Source: Hepsetus odoe
Taxonomy: Eukaryota > Chordata > Actinopteri > Characiformes > Hepsetidae
Assembly: GCA_017165825.1 (NCBI GenBank)
Contig: CM029368.1
Span: 24,727,883-24,791,882 of the forward strand
Length of the DNA stretch: 64,000 bases
Reading direction: 5' to 3'
Position numbers and translations under genes: made by a program. A model generated the notes under the pieces. The model was not told the DNA's origin. It saw only the letters and a list, made by a program, of their open reading frames with translations, and did not search any database. This document shows, in pieces, positions 37,901 through 44,661 of this stretch. The number at the start of each line of letters is the position of its first letter. The first letter of the stretch is position 1.

Positions 37901-38064
37901 GAAAGAGAACTGGTCATGTGTGTAGAAGAGATAAGATTACAGAAGATAATCTGATGCAGATTGTGATGGGTGTGTTCTTGTCAGAACTTTGTGAGCGTTT
38001 GCTGAAACTCACCGTTCACTAGGAGTAGAAGAGTCACCCAGACTGAGCTTAGAAACCCCATCAT
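22918..38064 (-). CDS. Gene A: secreted glycoprotein with seven D8C modules, EGF-like and ZP domains (uromodulin/GP2-like)
   Basis: I assembled 20 coding exons with GT/AG borders: signal peptide 38013-38088 (ATG at 38064), 37866-37892, then 33682-34065, 33518-33571, 31642-32070, 31127-31513, 30983-31033, 29298-29738, 28393-28776, 28244-28312, 27595-28023, 27025-27417, 26849-26929, 26015-26134, 25737-25921, 25386-25546, 24509-24754, 24205-24367 and 22918-23040, with a non-coding exon at 39069-39107. All intron phases agree and the coding total is 4,179 bases, or 1,392 residues plus stop. Order: signal peptide, short linker, D8C x7 with Thr/Ser-rich linkers, EGF-like, ZP. Uromodulin, GP2 and OIT3 have one such D8C region before EGF and ZP. 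In uromodulin and GP2 it binds bacterial fimbriae and the ZP domain polymerises into filaments. A similar secreted, mucosal decoy role is inferred, not shown. The protein ends 14 residues after SISVGPFIR without a hydrophobic tail, so no membrane or GPI anchor is visible. Confidence 0.9.
25040..25260 (+). mobile_element. RTE-like LINE fragment in a gene A intron
   Basis: A short stretch reads like reverse transcriptase around FVDLERAYDEVPKDELWYC on the + strand, then degenerates. It lies antisense to gene A in a ZP-domain intron. Confidence 0.65.
26015..26134 (-). CDS. Gene A: EGF-like exon
   Basis: A 120-base exon, phase 1 to phase 1, reading VDPCVELNCTEDEWCGERNG and then GCLCNENRTRTG. The C-x-x-x-x-C-x-x-x-x-x-C spacing followed by C-x-C fits the compact EGF-like unit before the ZP domain in uromodulin-type proteins. 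Gene B has the same exon at 47205-47324. Confidence 0.85.
26533..26730 (+). mobile_element. tRNA-derived SINE, family 1, near full length
   Basis: The head 'agcggtggcctagtggttag' (box A) and 'gagttcgattcc' (box B) are followed by 'tgccctcaggtacccttgag' and 'tcactgctccccaggcac'. It is the clearest copy in the window and lies in the intron between EGF and D8C exons. Confidence 0.85.
27025..27417 (-). CDS. Gene A: D8C module 7 (class I), with linker exon 26849-26929
   Basis: A 393-base phase 1 exon with ten cysteines. Landmarks: DPCNDYSVLD, NWNGWYRLMY, LWLNGSHPRVEDGVVTRQVC, DCCYF, VKACPGNYYVYEF, AYCAG. The N-G-S sequon in LNGSHP aligns with uromodulin's LNGTHP. The downstream linker exon (81 bases) is rich in Thr and Val. 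The closest relative here is gene B module 3 (58835-59233), suggesting that the module next to the following domain is orthologous between the two genes. Confidence 0.9.
27595..28023 (-). CDS. Gene A: D8C module 6 (class II)
   Basis: A 429-base phase 1 exon with six cysteines: DPC, ESC, TEC, RCNSF, KAC and TYC. It reads YTVLDDEWRN, DDTLVEWNSWYRI, LWLGGSHPKPEDGIVTREIY and CPGQYYVYKLVKPDV. It lacks the glycosylation site of class I at the same place (GGS instead of NGS). Confidence 0.9.
28393..28776 (-). CDS. Gene A: D8C module 5 (class I, eight cysteines), with linker exon 28244-28312
   Basis: A 384-base phase 1 exon. It is class I by sequence (SLDRPWRASNETG, YHGMNIRMSESCVDVNRCG), but two cysteines found in the other class I modules are absent: ICD has become IPD and the ninth position is Trp (TPYWAMAYC). 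The sequon is also lost (LNGPHP). The linker exon (69 bases) is Thr/Ala-rich. Confidence 0.9.
28915..29175. repeat. Degenerate fish LINE/SINE tail
   Basis: Includes 'gactgtgggaggaaacca' and 'ggacatgttcactctgcac', text common in fish interspersed repeats, with a C run at 28980-28987. It is intronic in gene A. Confidence 0.55.
29298..29738 (-). CDS. Gene A: D8C module 4 (class II)
   Basis: A 441-base phase 1 exon with six cysteines. It reads YTVLDDDWRN, GHDDTLVDWNGWYRLY, LWLSGSHPQLEDGIVTREIY, a tyrosine-rich insert (QQYYYYSYNQC) and CPGQYYVYRLIRPDVS. The sequon asparagine is Ser here. Confidence 0.9.
29766..29907 (-). mobile_element. SINE, family 2, reverse, cut by an LTR element
   Basis: The family 2 tail and body ('tgatgctcttatccagaatg', 'gaggtaggatttgaacctg') are seen, but the tRNA-like head is replaced by the LTR that begins at 29908. 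Confidence 0.7.
29908..30545 (-). mobile_element. LTR retrotransposon 3' end: LTR plus part of the internal region
   Basis: The LTR occupies 29908-30197 on the minus strand, beginning TGTCATGGG and ending CCATTACA, with a TATA-like 'gctatttaagccc' and AATAAA before its end. Just upstream of it lies a G-rich polypurine tract (complement of 30198-30214), the priming site expected before a 3' LTR. About 350 bases of internal sequence are kept, with a 62-codon frame I do not recognise. No matching 5' LTR is seen. Confidence 0.75.
30546..30982. other. Gene A intron, nothing recognised
   Basis: Unique-looking sequence between the LTR element's visible internal part and the linker exon at 30983. 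It may include more of the element's internal region. Confidence 0.4.
31127..31513 (-). CDS. Gene A: D8C module 3 (class I), with linker exon 30983-31033
   Basis: A 387-base phase 1 exon with ten cysteines: YTSLDQPWRASNETG, ICDSEFGWDGWYRLFYHG, LWINGSHPQIRDGVVTRQVC, DCCYFRS, VKACPGNYYVYEL, FCNMAYCTG. Two sequons are seen (NET and NGS). The linker exon is 51 bases, Ser/Thr-rich. Confidence 0.9.
31642..32070 (-). CDS. Gene A: D8C module 2 (class II)
   Basis: A 429-base phase 1 exon with six cysteines: YSVIDDYWRN, GHDDTVVEWKGWYRIY, LWLEGPHPRVEDGIVTRETY, YYYYNQC and CPGQYYVYRLIRPDVSVPVP. The sequon position is Glu. Confidence 0.9.
32560..33345 (+). mobile_element. RTE-like LINE 3' part, interrupted by a solo LTR
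   Basis: The + strand carries degenerate coding text of the same LINE as at 177-655 ('gtgttatatgggctggagac', 'ttaagaatgaatattgtaga', 'tttatggatgtggtgagtga') and ends in GAA triplets at about 33330-33345. It is broken at 32908-33173 by an LTR. Confidence 0.7.
32908..33173 (-). mobile_element. Solo LTR nested in a LINE
   Basis: The ends form the inverted repeat TGTCAT...ATGACA. The minus strand has AATAAA about 60 bases before the end. LINE text resumes right after it. The expected 5-base target duplication is not clean (GCTGC before, GCCAG after). Confidence 0.65.
33682..34065 (-). CDS. Gene A: D8C module 1 (class I), with linker exon 33518-33571
   Basis: A 384-base phase 1 exon with ten cysteines: DPCNKYTSLDQPWRASNQTG, ICDRDFEWNGWYRLFYYG, LWLNGLHPQIKDGVVTRQVC, DCCFFGS, VKACAGNYYVYKF, YCNTAYCTG. 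The LNGSHP sequon is lost by change to NGL. The linker exon (54 bases) reads INSITPNSAPTADSGS. Confidence 0.9.
34170..34483 (+). mobile_element. Solo LTR with a perfect 5-base target duplication
   Basis: The LTR (34175-34478) begins TGTCAC and ends GTTACA, has a TATA-like 'gactatttaagcccc' and an AATAAAG site, and is flanked on both sides by GTTGG (34170-34174 and 34479-34483). It is the same family as the LTRs at 29908-30197 and 49285-49511. No internal region is left, so recombination between two LTRs is the likely origin. Confidence 0.9.
34675..37422 (-). mobile_element. Rex3 (RTE-clade LINE) copy, internally deleted, with a nested LTR element
   Basis: Minus-strand frames match Rex3-type reverse transcriptase: FSISGARVAKVVKKLLGGRA, LFKKGDRRVCSNYRGITLLS, EEQCGFRPGRGTVDQLYTLS and FVDLEKAFDCVPRGLLWGVL, then the C-terminal GKRPRGRPMTRRRDYVSRLA. 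The end is a CATC/GATG tail at 34677-34690. The catalytic F-A-D-D segment and its surroundings are missing near 35380 and the frame shifts, so it is dead. GTGCAT flanks the copy at 34669-34674 and 37423-37428, a possible short target duplication. It lies in the large gene A intron between exon 3 and the first D8C exon. Confidence 0.9.
36503..37328 (+). mobile_element. Short LTR element nested in Rex3
   Basis: Two direct repeats, 36503-36700 and 37058-37328, begin TGTAAYGGTCCTGTGCC. The second is complete (271 bases, ending CCGTGACA, with ATTAAA at about 37264) and the first lacks its last 70 bases or so. The 357-base interior ends in the polypurine tract GGGGAGGGGCAC directly before the second repeat. 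Flanks are CCAAG and CCAGG, a 5-base duplication with one change. Rex3 text resumes on both sides. There are no gag or pol sequences, so it is non-autonomous. The interior is G-rich with diverged repeats of about 40 bases. Confidence 0.8.
37423..37865. other. Gene A intron, nothing recognised
   Basis: Includes a short CATCATTA-like run at about 37526-37576. No exon seen. Confidence 0.5.
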
Positions 38065-38088
38065 GATGACCTGCTCCCAAATTCAGAC
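37866..38088 (-). CDS. Gene A: signal peptide exon and 27-base second exon
   Basis: 38013-38088 holds 24 untranslated bases and 52 coding bases: MMGFLSSVWVTLLLLVN plus one base, a typical signal peptide. Two adjacent ATGs occur (38064 and 38061). I chose the first. The 27-base exon (37866-37892) encodes GGHVGPAE in phase 1. The paralogue at 17889-18094 has the same two-exon design. Confidence 0.85.
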
Positions 38089-38302
38089 CTGCATGAACAG
38101 AAAGACACACTGATATTACACTCTGAACTTCACCCCAGTGGTGGGTTAAGACTCCAGTTTCACAACATGCAGCTGCTGATGAAGTGAAATATAGAGGCTA
38201 GAACATAATATCAAACTACTGATTCTTTATTAAATGCTAAAAAATAAAAAGAAAGAAAAGAAAAGAGAAGAAATGCACTAAACCAATAGAAACTCAGGAA
38301 GG

Positions 38303-38490
38303 GTGGTGGTGGTCTAGTGTGCTTAAGAGGTCCCAGGTTTGAATCCCACCTCCAGCACTTCCACCACTGGGTCCCTGAGCAAGACCCTGAACCCTGAGTG
38401 TCTCTAGGGGGGACTGTCCCTGTAATCAGGACATGTAAGTCACTCTGGATGAGCTATGAGCTGGATCAGCTAAATGCAGTAAATGTTAAT
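38303..38490 (+). mobile_element. SINE, family 2
   Basis: The head 'ggtggtggtctagtg', the body 'cccacctccagcac' and 'ctgagtgtctctagggggga' are recognisable, with a worn LINE-like tail. It lies in the first intron of gene A. Confidence 0.8.
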
Positions 38491-39068
38491 GAGACAAAAT
38501 AAAAATAGAAAAGAAAAGAAATACTACCAGCAGTAAATGAAATAAAAAGTTCAATGACAGGACGACGAGGGAAACTCGGTTAAACTTGAAAAGCGCTTAA
38601 AACACCCAGTGTGTCCAAGGTGTTACAAGCTCATGACCAACTCACAACTGTCTCATAACCATCTCATATCCATCTCATAACCGTCTCATAACCATCTCAT
38701 AGCCGTCTCAGAACTGTCTCAGTATGGCTCAGAAGAGAACAGCGCACAGTGCAAGCTTTACGTCACTCATTTCTAATGAAATATAAATTTACACAAATCT
38801 AAAAATCAGAAATCCAGATTGAAAGCTGTCAGTCTCTTTGTGGAGTGGTTGTTAAACATCTGAAGTCAAATAGTGTTTTAAGGAACTTTTCTTACAACCA
38901 ATCTGACAGCTTTTCCATCTCAGTCTATTCCATCTCAGAAACAAACACAACATCATAAATATTTTTCAAATTTAAAATTATGATCACACAGGTTTGATCA
39001 GAAACTTTGTTCCTGCTGGAAAGAGTTTAAACTCCATTATTAAAGATCGTTATTGAAGGATCACTCAC

Positions 39069-39140
39069 ATGAGAAACCACTGCAGGGTGAACTCTCTCTC
39101 TCCGACCTGCATCTGTTCCTGCAGGTTCTTCTTATTTATA
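39069..39140 (-). promoter_or_regulatory. Gene A core promoter and non-coding first exon
   Basis: On the minus strand TATAAATAAG (39140-39131) is followed by GAACCTGCAGG, and a leader of about 39 bases ends CTCAT before a GTGAGT donor at 39068. The start site near 39107 is inferred from the TATA distance. The partial paralogue at 19172-19270 has the same arrangement. Confidence 0.6.
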
Positions 39141-40659
39141 CACTTATTCAGGAATGTGCCATCAATCCTAGAATCTCAGGAATCCTCCTGCATTATTCTA
39201 AACCGGTTCAGTTTAACAACCATTATGACTTTCAGATCTTTGTAGATGTTGAGAGATTTTGTGTGTTTCATCAATTTGCAGTTAAACATCTCTCTTCAGT
39301 TGAAAGTCAGGGTTCGAGTTAGCAGGCAGTGTTATCAAATGATTTTTAATAATCAGATGCTCTGCTCTAGTTAATGGTTTAATAAGTTTAGAGAGCAATC
39401 GAAAGTTCAACGTAAGGACTTAGAAGCTCATTTTTTAGAACAGGTAAATCAGGAAATAAGTATTTAACTAAAGAAAGAGTCACTCAGGTAGTCAGTCATG
39501 TGGCAAGTAAAGACCGTCTAAATACAAAAGAAGTGTAGAAAGATGTGAAGCAGAAGCATCAGATAGAAATGCTTCATCATCATCACTTCAGATCGTTGCT
39601 TTTGTGGTTCAGTGGTGTGGGAATGTTCACCATCGCGTGCAAATGTTCTTTGGCACCTTTCCTGGTGTTGTGGAAACCAAAGAACAGATCAGAGACACTG
39701 TAAGTCTCACAAAAGGGTTTTTAATGATCATTGATTATTAAAGTGAGGGTTTCTCTCACACTTTGCTGAGATACCAGAGGAAGCTCCTCCGAATACAAAA
39801 GATCAGAGGTTCTTCTACACATCTTCAGGCCCTCCTCTTCCCATCCATAAAGTTCCCGGAAACCTTAAAGTTGCTTTGTCTCTGTCCCAGACAAAGTCCC
39901 TGCCTGGCTCCTCTCCACCCTTATCCATTTTCATCCTTCAAACACACTCGTACCATATTTAAGACATTTTCACCTGCTTACTTCTCTCTTACTCTGAAAC
40001 TGCATTAAATGTTTGAACATAATTTGCTTAAGAAGGTTTGAAAAGTTTTGCCTCCACATTTCCCCTTTTTGATCATTTAATCAACCTCAATAGACTCTGT
40101 TTAAAAAGAAAGTGCATTTGTTCATTTTAATAGGGCAAAAACTAGGATTTCTTACATCCATCAACAATACACAACTCAGGAAGATAATTCATTAATTATT
40201 AATCATTTTCTTTATTGATAATAAACACACAGAATCTGTTCAGGTCGATCAGGATCACCTAGAACCAAAATCAAATCAGATCAATTAAATCATATTGGAT
40301 CAAGATCATAATCACATCAAATCAAATCATAACCACAAAATGCAACGAGCAAAGCTAAACATAAAGAGAGTTTCAGAATTCTTCTTCATCGACTTCATCA
40401 CTTGTGACTCTGTGTCTCGTGTATTTGGTTTGGAACCCAGACCCAGTTCGGTCTTGGGTTCAGATCTGGAGATGGCATCACATCATCACATTTTACGTGC
40501 ATTTTTCTTCCACATGTAACATCTGGTACTGCACCTGTGAGGATGCGATGAGCCGTTGGACCATCATCGTGAGGCGCAGCTGTCATCCACTGGTGGGGTG
40601 AAGATTACACTTCTCATGTGGTCTATTAGATCTGTAATATTCTCCTGGTGATCATCAAG
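39141..40659. other. Between genes A and B, nothing recognised
   Basis: Upstream sequence of gene A, A/T-rich, with no recognised gene or repeat on either strand. Confidence 0.5.
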
Positions 40660-41231
40660 ATGGAATTCTTCCTAATCAGGACTGACAATGTTCAATCAGG
40701 TCAGGCTTCTGGTGAGTGTTCGGGTGAGTCTTTGTCTTTCTTCAGGGGTCTGTGCTCGGAGGGCAGGATTTACCCATCAAGGCCTCTTCCCACTTCACCA
40801 AGATAAGAGCATCTGCTAAATGTAAATGTAACGTCTTCCTCCCAACATGATCCTCATCTCTCCTCTGGACATGTCCAAACCAACGCAACCTTGCTTCTCT
40901 ACCTTTGTGTCCAAAACGTCCAACCTGATCTGTCCCTCTAATATACTCATTTCTAATCCCGTCCATCCTCGTCACACCCAACAAACATCTCAGCATCTTT
41001 AAACCTGACATCTCCGCCTCCTGTCTTTTCATCAGTGCCACCGTCTCCAACCCGTACAACATAGCTGGTCTCACTATTTTCCTGACAGCCTTCCTTTATA
41101 CTCTCTGCCTGAATTCTTCCTTGCAGTCCTCTTTCTTCAGTTTCCACCACTTGATCCTCGACTCTGCCCTCACTTTCCTCAGAACACTGTCGGGAATGAG
41201 ACCACTGGAGTGAGACCAGCTGGGCTGGCAA
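40660..41231 (-). mobile_element. RTE-like LINE 3' part
   Basis: A minus-strand frame reads MRPAMLYGLETVALMKRQEA, LLGVTRMDGIRNEYIRGTDQ and ARLRWFGHVQRRDEDHVGRK. A short 'agagcatctgctaaatgtaa' insert, matching the SINE family 2 tail, interrupts it at about 40804-40833. Frames are broken. Confidence 0.75.
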
Positions 41232-41589
41232 GGTAATCAGGAGTAATTCCCTACAGCTGTCACTCCCACTATGATGAGGCAGCGTGTTTTTTGCTGGGTT
41301 GTTTTAATGACACTGCTGATTTAGTTTATTTGGGTTTATTCGGGTCTCCCTTTTCTCTCTCTCTTGTGTTTGACACGAAGTCAGACCGACACCCTCGAGC
41401 TTCACTTGTTGTGCTGACTGATGCTACACCTCCCCTTTGAGTCGCTCTTTGGCCAGCATATTGCTCAAGCTTCACAAAAAAAAGGAAAACAAAGCCACAA
41501 GCGCAATCACACATATGCGATTAGAAACCACCTGTTTTGCTTTTCAACTCAGTTTTTACTGAATGTTTTGGGTGCTGGCAGCTTCAGGC

Positions 41590-41715
41590 AGTGCTCATGG
41601 CTCCACCCATGAGCCTCAACCGCTTCACTCCTGCCGAGCGTAATTTTGATGTGGGGGATCGGGAGCTGCTGGCAGTTAAGCTGGCCAATGAAGAGTGGAG
41701 ACATTGGTTTGAAAA
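41590..41715 (+). mobile_element. Ty3/Gypsy RNase H fragment
   Basis: The + strand reads LNRFTPAERNFDVGDRELLA and VKLANEEWRHWFE, the well-known start of the RNase H domain in Gypsy-type polyproteins. No reverse transcriptase or integrase text is next to it, so only a relic remains. Confidence 0.75.
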
Positions 41716-41829
41716 AAAGGATCCAAAAGGAACCCAAAGTCACAAGCACAATCGGACACATTTAGAGAATTTTGCTTTCCCACCCATTTTTGGGTTCGAA
41801 TTTTTAGATTAGATTAGTGCTGCTCTCTG

Positions 41830-43123
41830 CGTTAGGAGCGGGTCACATTGGAACACATCCTTCTCTCCTCCTCCCTCTGGATATGCCTCCAGGACTTCTT
41901 CTTCTTCTTCTCCTTATAGTAACCTAGTTTCCACCAACACCCTCTAAACCAACAGCACTGGTGGCGGTCATTGTTAACCCAGGCCTCGACCAATCTGGTA
42001 AGGAAGTCTGTTTGGACTTCTTTGATCTGTGTGGGATTCAAAGCCCTCCCCATTTGTCCAGGGTTGGGACCGGCCCAAAGAAATACACTGCCTTGTTCAT
42101 CCCTAGTGGCTGGTTTTTGTTTTTGCTCTGATACACTTTGTACATACCTGATACTTGTGTCTTGACTTTGCTCACATTGACTCTGTGTGTAAGGAGGGTT
42201 TTGATGTCCCCTGTTGGTCAGTGCTGGTCTACGTCTCTGGAGGATGAAGTGCTCTAGCACCACCAACACACTCAACATTTAAATATAAATGCTGTGTCCC
42301 GGACAAAACACTTACATTTACATTTACATGAATAATTATGGCATTTAGACTGTCTAATTAAATCATTCAGGAACTCATTCTACTCATTTGAAGAACGTCA
42401 GAAAATATAAAATCTATAAAAAGAGGCACACGGTGTTCATGCTGATGGAGAAATTTATTGAGAAATATCATTAACATGTGATCATGAGGAGGAACAAGAC
42501 TGACACCTGATTATTAAACCCATATTTGGGAAGATAAGAACCCTTTAGAACATCTGCAAACTGACAGGCTGATTGGTCATTTAGAGTCGATAAAAGCTTA
42601 TTCTCAGAAAGTGTGTCCTGCATGTCTTTACTGTAGACAATTGTTTGCAGTTTGGGAAGATCATTAAACAGACAGATTTAGAAAAGAGATAAAGACAGTG
42701 TGAAAGAGAGACCTGTACAGCAGTAAAGAAAAGAGAAAATCTTCCTTCTGTTTCTGCACTTGGATGGTCTTCAGAGAAGATGTTCTGTGGAGTTTATGCA
42801 CCTGTGAACACAGAGCAGGAAATCAGGGACTTAAAAATAAAGGTTGGGCCTTTGAGGCAAGATGAGATATGGAAATGTAACAGATTATCTTTAGTTGGAA
42901 GGAAATAATGTAACACAATTAAACTGTCAAAATCCTTTGATAAGTATCTTGTAACTTAATGTCACATGATTGATTTAGGCCAATAGTGTACTCGCACTGC
43001 TCCACTGAGCAGCTGCTGGACACACCATGATCATGGCCATGAATATGAATGTCCCTCCATCCAGGTGCACATCAGTCATGTGCAGGGGTTTATCTGAATT
43101 TCTGTTTGTTTTCCATTCAGGAT
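41830..43123. other. Between genes, no coding exon recognised
   Basis: A minus-strand frame of 148 codons (41832-42278) matches nothing I know. Near 42450 the minus strand has AATAAA, and near 42802 an AG acceptor (complement 'tctgtgttcacag'), so a non-coding terminal exon of some transcript is possible but unsupported. Confidence 0.4.
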
Positions 43124-43125
43124 TA

Positions 43126-44159
43126 CAGCACATTCCAAATTATTATACAAATTGTATTGAAGTGTCATAAAGATGAAATATTTCAATTAAACTCAGGGAT
43201 GGTGTTGTGTCTCGGGACTCTTTGGATCACTGAAACCAATCTGGGACTCCTGTGATCATAAGTTTGCCAGCTGAGCCCGATTAAAGGAAAAACTACTGAA
43301 GAAGGACGTCCCACATTAGTAAGCCGACCATTTTCAAGCAATGTGGGAAAGAAAAGGATCTCTGCTGCAGAAAAGTGTAAAATAGTTGAATGCCTTGGAC
43401 GAGGTATCAAAAGCACAGATATTTCAGGAAAATGGTGTGGCAAAGGGTGGTGTGACCACTCGTCTTTTCAATAACAGTCATAAATCTTCCATTGATAGAA
43501 TCGGTCAGTTTCTTGACCTGCTGACGATCAGCTTTTTGTGCAGCAGCACCACAGCCTCTCAGACACTGTTCAGAACGGCTGAAACGGCTGCAGTGGCCCA
43601 GAACTACATAAAGAATCATTTTCAAACAGTCTTGTTCACTGATGAGTGCCAACCGTGGATGGTCCAGATGGATGGAGTGGAGGATGGTTGATGGTCGGCC
43701 CCTTTAGGGTCCCTAAAGGTGTGAAAATGACCTTTGAAAAGTATGTGGAGTTTCTGACTGACCACTTTCTTCCATGGTGCACAAACAAGAAGGTAGTTCA
43801 CTCAAGTTCAATGGATGCAAGAATTGTGGATGCTGCTATCAAACAAGGGGGCCGATGTTAATCTGTAACTTGACCTGTAAAAATGTGTTTGACTGAAATA
43901 GCTGCAAATTCACCAATGACCATTTTCAGTTCTTTACAACCTAGAAAATGTTTTGAATGTTCTGATTTGTGTAATAATTTGGAACATTGCATTTTAAGTT
44001 TTGGATTTTTGAAAAACAAACTGTCATCATTGGGAGGTTTGTTCAGTAACGTTCGAATTATATTCTAATGGTTGATGACTCCAAAATTATGCTGACTGTC
44101 ATGACTATTTCGGAACATCAGAAAGAAATATCATTTGCATAATAATTTGGAACGCAGTG
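43126..44159 (+). mobile_element. Tc1/mariner-type transposon, full length but inactive
   Basis: Terminal inverted repeats CATTCCAAATTATTATACAAAT and its complement (ATTTGCATAATAATTTGGAA near 44134) are flanked by TA (43124-43125 and 44160-44161). The + strand carries transposase text (QTVLFTDECQPWMVQMDGVE and KYVEFLTDHFLPWC) in broken frames. It lies downstream of gene B. Confidence 0.85.
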
Positions 44160-44363
44160 TATAATTCTCTTTACTCTGAATACAATGAGCTCTCCAGAAT
44201 GGATCAGTTAGAAGTGAGGTAGTCTATTAGAAACACATTTTTGTGCCAGTCGACATCATTTATTGAGTGCTCCAGAGTTCAACATATTTTATTTTGTTAT
44301 AATTCATTATTGCTAAATTACCAAATCACCAAAAAGTGGTTCATTCTGCACTCTGTTGGGAAT

Positions 44364-44369
44364 TTTATT
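44364..44369 (-). terminator. Candidate polyadenylation signal of gene B
   Basis: AATAAA on the minus strand about 107 bases after the gene B stop codon. It is the first such hexamer downstream. No transcript evidence is available. Confidence 0.4.
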
Positions 44370-44475
44370 GTAAATGACTGGATTGTATCACAGTGAGGGC
44401 GCAGTCCTGTGTTCACACTGATCCTGGGACAGTGTTTAATAAACCGGATGAGAAAGCAAGAAGGAAAGTGAGACT

Positions 44476-44604
44476 TTATACACAGGAATGTTCACCTTCA
44501 CTTCCAGCAGTCCAGATAAAAGGTCCCACAGAGATGGAAGTGCTGTCGTGGATCCCCACAGACCGACCAGCTCTGTGATGATATCCAGGGAAGCAGCGCT
44601 ACAG

Positions 44605-44661
<57 letters not shown>

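Noticed and set aside
41832..42278. A 148-codon minus-strand frame
   Set aside because: No recognised domain, low-complexity Lys run, no splice signals. Possibly old retroelement sequence.
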